A DNA stretch of 42,055 nucleotides, taken from assembly GCA_001612575.1 (NCBI GenBank), contig LJRV01000508.1, forward strand, positions 1 to 42,055. Direction: 5' to 3'. Positions 17,468 to 25,005 of the stretch are shown here, piece by piece. The position numbers were made by a program, and so were the translations under genes. The stretch comes from Streptobacillus notomytis (GTDB lineage: Bacteria > Fusobacteriota > Fusobacteriia > Fusobacteriales > Leptotrichiaceae). The notes under the pieces were generated by a model. The model was not told the origin of the DNA. It worked only from the letters and a program-made list of their open reading frames with translations, and searched no databases. Positions within the stretch are counted from its first letter, which is position 1. Every line of letters starts with the position of its first letter.

Positions 17468-17795
17468 ATATATATTTTATTATAATGCATATACTTAGTA
17501 TATATAGAACGTATAAGTTTACTTATGACAAAATCAAATTCCTTGTTTATTATATATAAAATATATTAGGTGAAAAACAGTTAAAATGATAACTTCATTA
17601 AATTTAAATTATATAAATATTTAATATATTGAAAATCATACAAATCGGTGTAATAATCATTTTAATATCTTTTATACTTTAACTAATAAAAATTATCTTC
17701 TTTAACTAAATTCAGTGTGTTATTTGTCACATAAAAAATAATTATTAATTTTTTTTATTTTTATACAAAGTACTTTGATTTGCAAAATAAAAGTG
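17468..17795. other. AT-rich intergenic region between divergent operons
   Basis: No ORF with a ribosome binding site is visible. The region holds a 10-nt inverted repeat TTAAAATGAT (17581-17590) / ATCATTTTAA (17656-17665) that could be an operator. It is far from both promoters, and chance pairing is likely at this A+T content. Confidence 0.3.
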
Positions 17796-17824
17796 TTGAA
17801 AATACACTTAAAATAATGTATAAT
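17796..17824 (+). promoter_or_regulatory. Promoter of the ABC importer operon
   Basis: TTGAAA (17796-17801), exactly 17 nt, and perfect TATAAT (17819-17824). The leader to the ATG at 17904 is about 70 nt and contains AGGGAGA about 7 nt before the start. Confidence 0.8.
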
Positions 17825-17903
17825 TAAATTCAGTTATTTGATATTTTATGACTAAATATGACTTAAGTTAAAAAATAAATTAAAATAGTTAGGGAGATTT
17901 TTT

Positions 17904-19523
17904 ATGAAAAAATATTTATCATTTTTAATGAGTGCAATATTAGTGTTATTACTATTTGCTTGCTCACTTAAAAAAGAAGATGAATCTAAAATTAGAACTA
18001 GAAAGGGAAGAGCAACTAATGAACTTGTTGTTTCAATGGGTTCAAGAATAAGTGAATTTGATCCTAAAGATGGATTTGGTACACATAATGAAACTCACAT
18101 ATTATATAGTTCATTATTTAAAAGAACTGCTGATTTAGAAATCGTTGGAGATTTAGCTAAAGATTATAAAATATCTGATGATGGTTTAATGTGGACATTT
18201 AATTTACATGATAATTTCAAATTCTCAAATGGAGAAATTGTAACTGCTGAAGATGTTAAATTTACATTTGACATGTTAAGAAACGATGGTAGAACTTGGG
18301 ATTTAACATTCATAGATAAAATAGAAGCTCCAAGTAAAACTAAAGTAGTCTTTACTTTAAAAGAACCAAGATCTACTTTTGCTTCATCTCAATTAATAGA
18401 AATTGGTATTTTACCTAAAGCTCATTACAATGAGAATTTCAAAAAAAATCCAATAGGTTCAGGACCATACAAATTAGTGGAATACAAACCAAATGAACAA
18501 GCTATTTTTGAGGTTAATCCATATTGGCATGGAGAAGAACCACACTTTAAAAGATGGACTTGGGTTTTATTAGATGAAAATACAGCTCTTGCTGCACTTG
18601 AATCAGAAGATGTTGATATAATTTATGCAACACCTGAATTTGCAGATAAAAAAATTAGTGGAATAAGATTATTTGATATAGCATCAAATGATGTTCGTGG
18701 ATTATCTCTACCTTATCTAAAAAAAGGAGTAGTTGCAAGTTCTCCTAAAGGATATCCAGTTGGAAATGATATTACTAGTGATCCAGCTATAAAAAAAGCA
18801 CTTAATATAGGGCTAGATAGACAAAAAGTTATTGATACTGTATTAAATGGACATGGTAAACCTGCTCATTCTATTGTTGATGATATGCCATTTTGGAATC
18901 CCGATTCTATAGTTAAAACTAACGATGTAAAAGCGGCTAAAAAAATATTAGATGATGCTGGTTGGAAAGTTGGATCAGACGGAATTAGAGTAAAAGATGG
19001 AATGAAAGCTGAATTTGAACTATACTATGCAACAAAAGATCAATTAAGAACTAATATTGCAATAGAAGCTGCAAACCAAGCTAAAGATTTAGGAATAAAT
19101 ATAAAGCTTGTAGGTAGTGACTGGGAAGAAATAATAACAAAAATACATGAAGTTGCCGTTTTATATGGTGGTGGAAGACTTAATCCAGTTCCATTATATG
19201 ATTCATTCCATCCAAATTTAATACATAAATTATGGGGAAATGTAACTTTCTATAACAATCCAAAAGTTAATGAATATTTAGATAAAGCTATTAAGAGCGC
19301 AAACCTTGAAGAAGCAAATAAATACTGGAAACTTGCTCAATGGGACGGAGAAACAGGATTATCAATAAAAGGTGATCTGCCTAATGTTTGGCTTGTTAGA
19401 ATAAACCATACTTATTTAGGTGATAGCAGAATTAATGTTGGTAAACAAGGAATACATAGTCATGGACATGCTTGGGGATTAATAGCAAACATTAATGAGT
19501 GGAAATGGGAAGAAAATAAATAA
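17904..19523 (+). CDS. ABC transporter substrate-binding lipoprotein, nickel/peptide family
   Basis: Solute-binding protein of the SBP_bac_5 (OppA/NikA) family. It has a lipoprotein signal peptide with lipobox LLFAC, lipidated at Cys20. Family blocks include ISDDGLMWTFNLHDNFKFSNG, TAEDVKFTFDMLR, PIGSGPYKLVEY and IKKALNIGLDRQKVID. The C-terminal HSHGHAWG places His518, His520 and His522 close together, which could bind a metal. Together with the operon order (SBP, two permeases, two short ATPases) this favours a nickel or metallophore importer over an oligopeptide one, but the substrate is inferred. It lies after a good promoter and before a strong hairpin, so it should be made in excess over the permeases. 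Confidence 0.88.
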   Translation: MKKYLSFLMSAILVLLLFACSLKKEDESKIRTRKGRATNELVVSMGSRISEFDPKDGFGTHNETHILYSSLFKRTADLEIVGDLAKDYKISDDGLMWTFNLHDNFKFSNGEIVTAEDVKFTFDMLRNDGRTWDLTFIDKIEAPSKTKVVFTLKEPRSTFASSQLIEIGILPKAHYNENFKKNPIGSGPYKLVEYKPNEQAIFEVNPYWHGEEPHFKRWTWVLLDENTALAALESEDVDIIYATPEFADKKISGIRLFDIASNDVRGLSLPYLKKGVVASSPKGYPVGNDITSDPAIKKALNIGLDRQKVIDTVLNGHGKPAHSIVDDMPFWNPDSIVKTNDVKAAKKILDDAGWKVGSDGIRVKDGMKAEFELYYATKDQLRTNIAIEAANQAKDLGINIKLVGSDWEEIITKIHEVAVLYGGGRLNPVPLYDSFHPNLIHKLWGNVTFYNNPKVNEYLDKAIKSANLEEANKYWKLAQWDGETGLSIKGDLPNVWLVRINHTYLGDSRINVGKQGIHSHGHAWGLIANINEWKWEENK

Positions 19524-19534
19524 AGGAAAATAAG

Positions 19535-19577
19535 AGTTGATTTATTTTAAGCTAGTCTTAAGGTAAATCAACTTTTT
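19535..19577 (+). terminator. Strong hairpin between binding protein and permease genes
   Basis: AGTTGATTTA (19535-19544) pairs with TAAATCAACT (19564-19573). An inner TTAAG/CTTAA stem extends it, and it ends in a T5 run. In SBP-first operons such partial terminators lower expression of the downstream membrane genes. Confidence 0.75.
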
Positions 19578-19592
19578 CAAGGAGAAAATAAA

Positions 19593-20567
19593 ATGAATAA
19601 AAAATATATGGTTTTTATTTTAAAAAAACTTTTACGTTTAATACTTTTACTTTTTGGAGTTTCTACTTTTTCTTTTATTTTACTTAAATATTCACCAGTA
19701 GATCCTGTTTTAGCAAGTGTTGATTATGATGCAAGTTTAACAAAAGAACAATATGATAAAATTGCTGAATATTATGGTCTAAATAAATCTATATTTACTC
19801 AATATTTTATATGGCTTAAAAACTTTATAACAGGAAATTGGGGAAATTCATTAATATATAATAGGCCTGTTATAGAAATTGTTAGTAATAGAGCTATGGC
19901 TTCATTTGCTCTAATGGGTATATCATGGATTTTATCAGGGATTATAGGCTTTATTTTAGGTGCTCTTTCTGCATTTAAATTAGGTAAAATATTTGATAAA
20001 ATGATAAAATTATTTTCATTTATACAAGCAAGTGTCCCTACTTTTTGGATGGGGCTTATATTTTTACTTATATTCTCTGCACAATTAAAATGGTTCCCAA
20101 TAGGTCTATCTTCTCCAATAGGAGTTGTAAGTGCTGATGTTTCTTTTGTTGAAAAAATACGGCATTTAATACTTCCAGCATTTACATTAAGTATACTTGG
20201 AATTGCGAACGTTACGTTACATACAAGAGAAAAAATGATAGATGTATTAAACAGTGAATATGTAACTTTTGCAAAGGCAAGGGGAGAAAGTAATTTTGAA
20301 ATATTTAAAAATCATTGCATAAAAAATGCGATTACACCAGCAATAACACTACATTTTTCATACTTTGGAGAATTATTCGGTGGTTCTGTATTAGCTGAGC
20401 AAGTGTTCTCATACTCTGGGCTTGGTTCTACATTAACATTGGCTGGATTAAAAGGAGACAGCCCTCTTCTTTTAGCTATTGTTATTATTGGAGCAGTATT
20501 TGTATTTTTAGGTAATATGCTATCTGATATATTAAATAAAATTTTAATGCCAAATTTAAGGAGGTAA
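19593..20567 (+). CDS. ABC transporter permease, NikB/DppB type
   Basis: First inner-membrane permease of the importer, 324 aa with about six transmembrane helices. Family features are the N-terminal LRLILLLFGVSTFSFILL, the DPVLASVDYDAS segment, the EAA loop region EYVTFAKARGESNFEIFKNH, and GELFGGSVLAEQVFSYSGLG. It follows the intergenic hairpin; AAGGAGA is about 8 nt before the ATG. It is separated from the second permease gene by 1 nt. Confidence 0.9.
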   Translation: MNKKYMVFILKKLLRLILLLFGVSTFSFILLKYSPVDPVLASVDYDASLTKEQYDKIAEYYGLNKSIFTQYFIWLKNFITGNWGNSLIYNRPVIEIVSNRAMASFALMGISWILSGIIGFILGALSAFKLGKIFDKMIKLFSFIQASVPTFWMGLIFLLIFSAQLKWFPIGLSSPIGVVSADVSFVEKIRHLILPAFTLSILGIANVTLHTREKMIDVLNSEYVTFAKARGESNFEIFKNHCIKNAITPAITLHFSYFGELFGGSVLAEQVFSYSGLGSTLTLAGLKGDSPLLLAIVIIGAVFVFLGNMLSDILNKILMPNLRR

Positions 20568-20568
20568 A

Positions 20569-21390
20569 ATGAAATTAGATGCAAGAATAAGAGTAATTAT
20601 GTCAATCGCATTTTCTATGTTTATAATTAGTCTTGTATTAATATTAAATATAGCCTTAGGCGATGAAGGATTAAAAACAAATCATGTTATAAGAAATTTA
20701 CCTCCATCATGGGATTTCATATTTGGAACAGATTCTTTAGGAAGAAACATGTTTGTAAGAACTATAAAAGGTTTAAACTTTTCTTTATTAATAGGAGTAT
20801 TAGGTGCAACAATAGGTGTAAGTATATCTGTTATACTGGGAATAATATCGTCTACAAGTAATAAAAAAATAGATTTAATAATAATGTGGATTGTTGATTT
20901 ATTCATAGGAATGCCTCATATTATTTTCATGATTTTAATTTCTTTTTCTGTTGGAAAAGGCGCTAAAGGAATTATTATTGCTACTGCAATAACTCACTGG
21001 CCTGCATTAACAAGAGTGATAAGAAATGAAGTTTATAGTATTAAAAATTCTGAATATATTTTACTTTCAAAAAATATGGGGAAAAGTAAATGGTTCGTTA
21101 TAAAAAAACATATTTTACCTATAATATTCCCTCAAATTTTCATAGGTTTTGTACTATTATTCCCACATATAATACTTCATGAAGCATCTATGACATTTTT
21201 AGGCTTTGGTCTATCTGTTCAAAAACCATCTATTGGAATAATTCTATCAGAAGCAGCTAAACACATTTCATTAGGTAATTGGTGGTTGGTTGTTCTACCT
21301 GGAATTTCATTAATATTATTAGTAAAATGTTTTGATAATATAGGTGGGTCATTAAGGATTTTAAATAATCCTCAGACAAGATATTTATAA
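20569..21390 (+). CDS. ABC transporter permease, NikC/DppC type
   Basis: Second permease of the importer, 273 aa with six predicted membrane segments. It has the typical FGTDSLGRNMFVR motif after the first helix, the EAA loop (NSEYILLSKNMGKSKWFVIKKH) and HEASMTFLGFGLS near the C-terminus. It starts just after the first permease gene, whose 3' end holds its Shine-Dalgarno (AAGGAGG). Confidence 0.9.
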   Translation: MKLDARIRVIMSIAFSMFIISLVLILNIALGDEGLKTNHVIRNLPPSWDFIFGTDSLGRNMFVRTIKGLNFSLLIGVLGATIGVSISVILGIISSTSNKKIDLIIMWIVDLFIGMPHIIFMILISFSVGKGAKGIIIATAITHWPALTRVIRNEVYSIKNSEYILLSKNMGKSKWFVIKKHILPIIFPQIFIGFVLLFPHIILHEASMTFLGFGLSVQKPSIGIILSEAAKHISLGNWWLVVLPGISLILLVKCFDNIGGSLRILNNPQTRYL

Positions 21391-21401
21391 TAGGAGGGTA
21401 C

Positions 21402-22199
21402 ATGAAAGACACATTGTTAAAGATAGAAAATTTATCTATTTCTTTTGAACAGTATGGTAGAGGATTAAAAAGATTTATTTCTACACCAATTAAAGATTTA
21501 AATATAGAAGTTAAAAAAGGTGAAATACTAGCTATCGTTGGTGCAAGTGGATCAGGAAAAAGTCTATTAGCTCACACTATTATGGATATATTACCTCCTA
21601 ATGCCACTATAAACGGAAATCTTTCATATAAAAATGAACCTTTAAATAAGAAAAAGATAAAAAAATATAGAGGAGAAAGCATTGTTTTTATTCCTCAATC
21701 AGTAAATTTTTTAGATCCCTCACTAAAGGTTAAAGATCAAATAAAAATTGGACTAAAAAATATGAAAAAAGAAGAAAAAATAAAACTACAAAAAGAAATA
21801 TTTGATAAATTTGAACTAAAAGAAAATGAAATAGAACTATATCCATATCAATTATCTGGTGGAATGTTAAGAAAGGTTCTATTTGCAACAAGTATAAAAC
21901 CAAATACTGAACTTATTATTGCAGATGAACCAACTCCAGGTATACATAAAAGTATATTAGATAAAGTTTTAGAACAATTAAGAGATTTTGCAGATGCTGG
22001 AATTAGTGTAATACTTATTACACATGATATATTTTCTGCAATAAAAATAGCAGATAGAATTACTGTTTTTAAGGACGGTAAAACAATAGAAACAGTTCCA
22101 AGTACATTTTTTAGTGGTAATGGTGAAAATTTAAAAGAAGAATATTCAAAAAACTTATGGAATTCATTACCTCAAAATAAATTTTTGGAGGTTAGATAA
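21402..22199 (+). CDS. ABC transporter ATP-binding protein, NikD/DppD type
   Basis: Cytosolic ATPase subunit of the importer. Walker A is GASGSGKS (about residues 47-54), the Q-loop is FIPQSVNF, the signature is QLSGGMLRK and Walker B is LIIADEPT. The H-loop is LITHD. The 265-residue length is short for OppD/DppD (about 330). It lacks the C-terminal oligopeptide-transporter extension, as NikD-type subunits do. The stop overlaps the next ATG by one nucleotide. Confidence 0.9.
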   Translation: MKDTLLKIENLSISFEQYGRGLKRFISTPIKDLNIEVKKGEILAIVGASGSGKSLLAHTIMDILPPNATINGNLSYKNEPLNKKKIKKYRGESIVFIPQSVNFLDPSLKVKDQIKIGLKNMKKEEKIKLQKEIFDKFELKENEIELYPYQLSGGMLRKVLFATSIKPNTELIIADEPTPGIHKSILDKVLEQLRDFADAGISVILITHDIFSAIKIADRITVFKDGKTIETVPSTFFSGNGENLKEEYSKNLWNSLPQNKFLEVR

Positions 22200-22822
22200 T
22201 GTCATTAAAGGTTAAAAATTTAGGTTTTTATTATGAAAAAGATGAATGGATATTTAAAGATTTAAATTTTGAGCTTGCTCAAGGTGAAATTCTTGGAATT
22301 TTTGGTTATAGTGGCTGTGGTAAATCAAGTTTAGCAAAGGTATTATCTGATTTTCAAAATCCCATATGTGGTGAAGTTATTATAGATGATAAAATTCATC
22401 AAGAAAATTCTTTTAGAGAAGTTCAATTAATTTATCAACATCCTGAAAAAATAATGAATCCATTATGGAAAATGAGAGATATTCTTAATGAAAGTTATAC
22501 ACCTGATAAAGAATTATTAGAGCTTTTTGGTATTAAAGAAGAATGGTTAAATAGATATCCTATAGAACTATCAGGAGGAGAATTACAAAGATTTTCTATT
22601 ATACGGGCATTTAATCCAAAAACTAAGTATTTAATAGCTGATGAAATGACAACCATGTTAGATGGTGTAACACAAGAATTTATATGGAAAAATTTCATAG
22701 ATATTATTAAAAAAAGAAATTTAGGTTTGATTATAATAAGCCATGAAAAAGATATAATAAATAAAATATGTGATAAGTGTCTATATATGGATACTAAAAA
22801 AATAGTAAATATTAAAAAATAA
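22199..22822 (+). CDS. ABC transporter ATP-binding protein, NikE/DppF type
   Basis: Partner ATPase of the importer, 207 aa. It contains Walker A GYSGCGKSS, Q-loop LIYQHPEKIMNP, signature ELSGGELQR, Walker B YLIADEMTTMLD and H-loop IISHE. The residue after the Walker B aspartate is Glu, as needed for hydrolysis. It has no C-terminal extension. It starts at TAATG overlap with the preceding ATPase gene and is followed by a terminator, so it is the last gene of the operon. Confidence 0.9.
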   Translation: MSLKVKNLGFYYEKDEWIFKDLNFELAQGEILGIFGYSGCGKSSLAKVLSDFQNPICGEVIIDDKIHQENSFREVQLIYQHPEKIMNPLWKMRDILNESYTPDKELLELFGIKEEWLNRYPIELSGGELQRFSIIRAFNPKTKYLIADEMTTMLDGVTQEFIWKNFIDIIKKRNLGLIIISHEKDIINKICDKCLYMDTKKIVNIKK

Positions 22823-22854
22823 AATGGGCGTAAATATTGTTTATCGCCCATTTT
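22821..22854. terminator. Bidirectional terminator
   Basis: AAAATGGGCG (22821-22830) pairs perfectly with CGCCCATTTT (22845-22854). It has the most GC-rich stem in this part of the window and overlaps the stop region of both convergent genes. Confidence 0.85.
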
Positions 22855-23449
22855 AAAATGTATAACCTGCTTTTAATCCAAAATATCCTTGTAATATATC
22901 TACAAAAAGCCCTACATTATATTTATCATTTATTTTAGTTCCTACAGTAACATTACTTTCAGGTATAAAATCATAAATTACACTTATTTTTTTACTTTCA
23001 GCATCTTTACTACTACTATTATTTAAGTTCATAAATGTTCCCATTCCTATTAAACCATCTATACCTGTATAAAACTTAACATTTTCTCTTATATTATAAT
23101 TAAACTCAAAACCAGCACCTGCAGTAATTCCTAAAAAAAAGAAGATATTTTTTGCTATATGTGATATATTAAGTAATTTAATTCTTGGACCAAAATTAAT
23201 ATCACATTTTTCATTAATTTTCAATTTCCAATCAGAAGAAAATTCAATAAATCCTTTACTTTCTCCACCATAATAATGTGTAACCTTTGTTCCATTAGGT
23301 TCTGTTGCTTTTTCATTTCCTTCATTTGAAAACGTTGAATCAACTGCAACTTTTCCACCCAGTCCCATTTCAAGTCTGTATTTGGGCCCCAAAATATTTA
23401 AAGAAAGTGAGATTATACCTAATAATGGTATCATTAATAATTTTTTCAT
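22853..23449 (-). CDS. Small outer-membrane beta-barrel-like protein with a poly-G promoter
   Basis: The 198-residue product has a Sec signal peptide (MKKLLMIPLLGIISLSLN), alternating polar and hydrophobic strands, and the C-terminal barrel signal GLKAGYTF ending in Phe. It is a paralogue of the protein at 14861: both start the mature part with a GPK/GPR-(x)-R/I-E-G-x-G pattern and end in a G-(x)2-AGYTF. A polar loop (about residues 40-65) and a Ser/Lys-rich loop (about 150) would face outwards. Its promoter contains an 11-G spacer run, so expression is probably phase-variable. The ATG at 23449 is about 25 nt from the predicted transcription start. Confidence 0.8.
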   Translation of the reverse strand: MKKLLMIPLLGIISLSLNILGPKYRLEMGLGGKVAVDSTFSNEGNEKATEPNGTKVTHYYGGESKGFIEFSSDWKLKINEKCDINFGPRIKLLNISHIAKNIFFFLGITAGAGFEFNYNIRENVKFYTGIDGLIGMGTFMNLNNSSSKDAESKKISVIYDFIPESNVTVGTKINDKYNVGLFVDILQGYFGLKAGYTF

Positions 23450-23481
23450 TTTTTATTTTACTCCTAAAATTTTTTAGTAAC

Positions 23482-23513
23482 ATTATACCCCCCCCCCCGA
23501 CATATTTTGTCAA
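23482..23513 (-). promoter_or_regulatory. Poly-G spacer promoter of the barrel gene
   Basis: Perfect TTGACA (23508-23513) and perfect TATAAT (23482-23487) are separated by 20 nt. The 11 nt next to the -10 are all G on the minus strand (23488-23498). Slippage in the run would change the spacer; loss of three G gives the 17-nt optimum. Confidence 0.8.
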
Positions 23514-23579
23514 TTGTTTTTTTATAATCTAAAAAAACAGTCAGTAATTTTGTCTTACTACCTAAAATGTATATATTTA

Positions 23580-23981
23580 CTACTTATCTATATCTTTAAT
23601 TAAATCTGCTAAAATACCATTTATGAAAGTTTTAGTCTTTTCATCACCATATATTTTAGATAATTCTACAGCTTCATTTACAACTATTTCATAACCTATT
23701 TCTTCAAATAGTATTTCAAAAAATGCCATTTTAAGTATTACTTTTTCCGGATTAGCTAATCTTGAAAAAGTCCAACCTTTTATCTTTTCTTTTACTTTTT
23801 CTATTATTTTAGCTTCATTTAATAAAAAATTATCTAAATAGTTTTCTAAAAATTCTCTTTTAGCCTTACTAATTTTTAAAGTTTCAAGTACTTCATTTTT
23901 TCTTACTGCAATATCAGAATTTACTACTTCATGCTCAAATAATATTTTGAAAATCTCATCTCTTACTTCCCTTTGGGTCAT
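23580..23981 (-). CDS. nusB: Transcription antitermination / rRNA maturation factor NusB
   Basis: NusB binds boxA RNA with S10 (NusE) during antitermination of rRNA operons. The all-helical product contains REVRDEIFKILFEHE at the N-terminus, ILKMAFFEILF in the middle and YEIVVNEAVELSKIYGDEKTKTFINGILADLI at the C-terminus, the family hallmark. The ATG at 23981 is preferred because GGAGA lies about 6-7 nt upstream and the protein then begins MTQREVRDE; an ATG at 23993 would add four residues. It is the last gene of an asp23-amaP-nusB group. Confidence 0.93.
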   Translation of the reverse strand: MTQREVRDEIFKILFEHEVVNSDIAVRKNEVLETLKISKAKREFLENYLDNFLLNEAKIIEKVKEKIKGWTFSRLANPEKVILKMAFFEILFEEIGYEIVVNEAVELSKIYGDEKTKTFINGILADLIKDIDK

Positions 23982-23995
23982 TACTATCTCCATTT

Positions 23996-24586
23996 CTAAA
24001 ATTCTGGTGTTGTTTCAACTATTTCTTCATCTGTTAATTCATTTAAAGTTACATCTTCTACTGTAAGTGTATCAAATACCTTTTCTTGATTTATTTTAAT
24101 AATTTTAAGACTTACGTCTTTAACTATTATTCCTGTCATAAGAACTACATATTCTTTTAATTCATTTTGTATAATTGATAATCTATCGTTTAAATTTTCA
24201 ATATTATATGTTTCAACACTTGCACTAATTAATATTTTTGAAAAATATGAATAAGACATTACTTTAGCATTTTTAATTAAAGGTTTTTGTTCTAAAAATA
24301 CTTTAGATATTTCATTAATAGTATTTAAATCTACTTCTATTTTACCGTTTTTACCTTTAGATGTTACTGCTTTAGATTTTTTCAATAATCTTTCTATTAA
24401 AGATAGTAAAAAAATCACTAAATATCCTATAGCTAAAAATCCAACAAATCTTAAATATCCTATATATGGTATTACTTCATCAAAATATTCTGTATAAAAA
24501 AATGTATCTGAAATTGTCATAAATCCTAAAATTGGTAAGCTTAGAAAGACCATTACCTTAATTAAACTTGATAAAAATCTAAACAT
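23996..24586 (-). CDS. amaP: Alkaline shock response membrane anchor protein AmaP
   Basis: A 196-residue protein with two N-terminal transmembrane helices (about residues 5-28 and 45-66) followed by a cytosolic domain resembling Asp23/Gls24 itself. AmaP tethers Asp23 to the cell membrane in Gram-positive bacteria. The second half has the DVTLNELTDEEIVETTPEF acidic end. It overlaps the asp23 gene by 8 nt and is followed closely by nusB. A role at the inner membrane in envelope stress is inferred from the pairing. Confidence 0.82.
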   Translation of the reverse strand: MFRFLSSLIKVMVFLSLPILGFMTISDTFFYTEYFDEVIPYIGYLRFVGFLAIGYLVIFLLSLIERLLKKSKAVTSKGKNGKIEVDLNTINEISKVFLEQKPLIKNAKVMSYSYFSKILISASVETYNIENLNDRLSIIQNELKEYVVLMTGIIVKDVSLKIIKINQEKVFDTLTVEDVTLNELTDEEIVETTPEF

Positions 24587-24947
24587 TTTTTTCCTCCTTA
24601 TTTATCTTTACTATATTAGTTACATTAACATTTATTTCATTTACCTTTATTTCTGTTAATTTTTCAACATTAGTTTTAACAACCTCTTGGAATGCTTTAA
24701 CAACTTCAACTATATTTTTACCAAATTCTACAACTATACCTAAATCAATTACGCATTCTGTTTCACCTAATTCTACATCTATAAATTTAGCATTTCCTAA
24801 CTTAGTTAAATTTTTCAACATATTTATACCATTTGATTTACTTGTTTTATCAGATATACATATAACTCCATCAACCTCTGAAACACTTTCTAAAACTATA
24901 TCATTTATTACACTTGGAGATATTTCGATTCTACCAAAATTATTCAT
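24579..24947 (-). CDS. Asp23/Gls24 family envelope stress response protein
   Basis: A 122-residue cytosolic protein of the Asp23 family. The family pattern is seen in GRIEISPSVINDIVLESVSEVDGVICI at the N-terminus (quoted here in part as EISPSVINDIVLES), LGIVVEFGKNIVEVVKAFQ, and a C-terminal VNEINVNVTNI strand. The neighbour nusB matches the yqhY-nusB arrangement of Firmicutes, so it is closer to YqhY by context. It has its own promoter (24977-25005) and an AGGAGG before the ATG, and is coupled to amaP. Confidence 0.87.
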   Translation of the reverse strand: MNNFGRIEISPSVINDIVLESVSEVDGVICISDKTSKSNGINMLKNLTKLGNAKFIDVELGETECVIDLGIVVEFGKNIVEVVKAFQEVVKTNVEKLTEIKVNEINVNVTNIVKINKEEKNV

Positions 24948-24976
24948 ATTAGTCCTCCTATTTTTACTTATACCTT

Positions 24977-25005
24977 ATTATATCAATTGAATATTCTTTA
25001 TTCAA
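24977..25005 (-). promoter_or_regulatory. Promoter of asp23-amaP-nusB
   Basis: TTGAAT (25000-25005), 17-nt spacer and perfect TATAAT (24977-24982) on the minus strand. The -35 overlaps the dnaE stop codon, and the spacer contains an imperfect TTGAATA/AATATTCAA hairpin. Confidence 0.7.

Noticed and set aside
17468-17795. Fur- or NikR-like operator in the brnQ-importer intergenic region
   Set aside because: Only a loose TTAAAATGAT/ATCATTTTAA inverted repeat is visible; the A+T content makes such repeats common, and I could not match a known consensus.
23305-23532. Plus-strand ORF of 75 codons over the poly-C tract
   Set aside because: It is antisense to the barrel gene and its promoter, with no family features.
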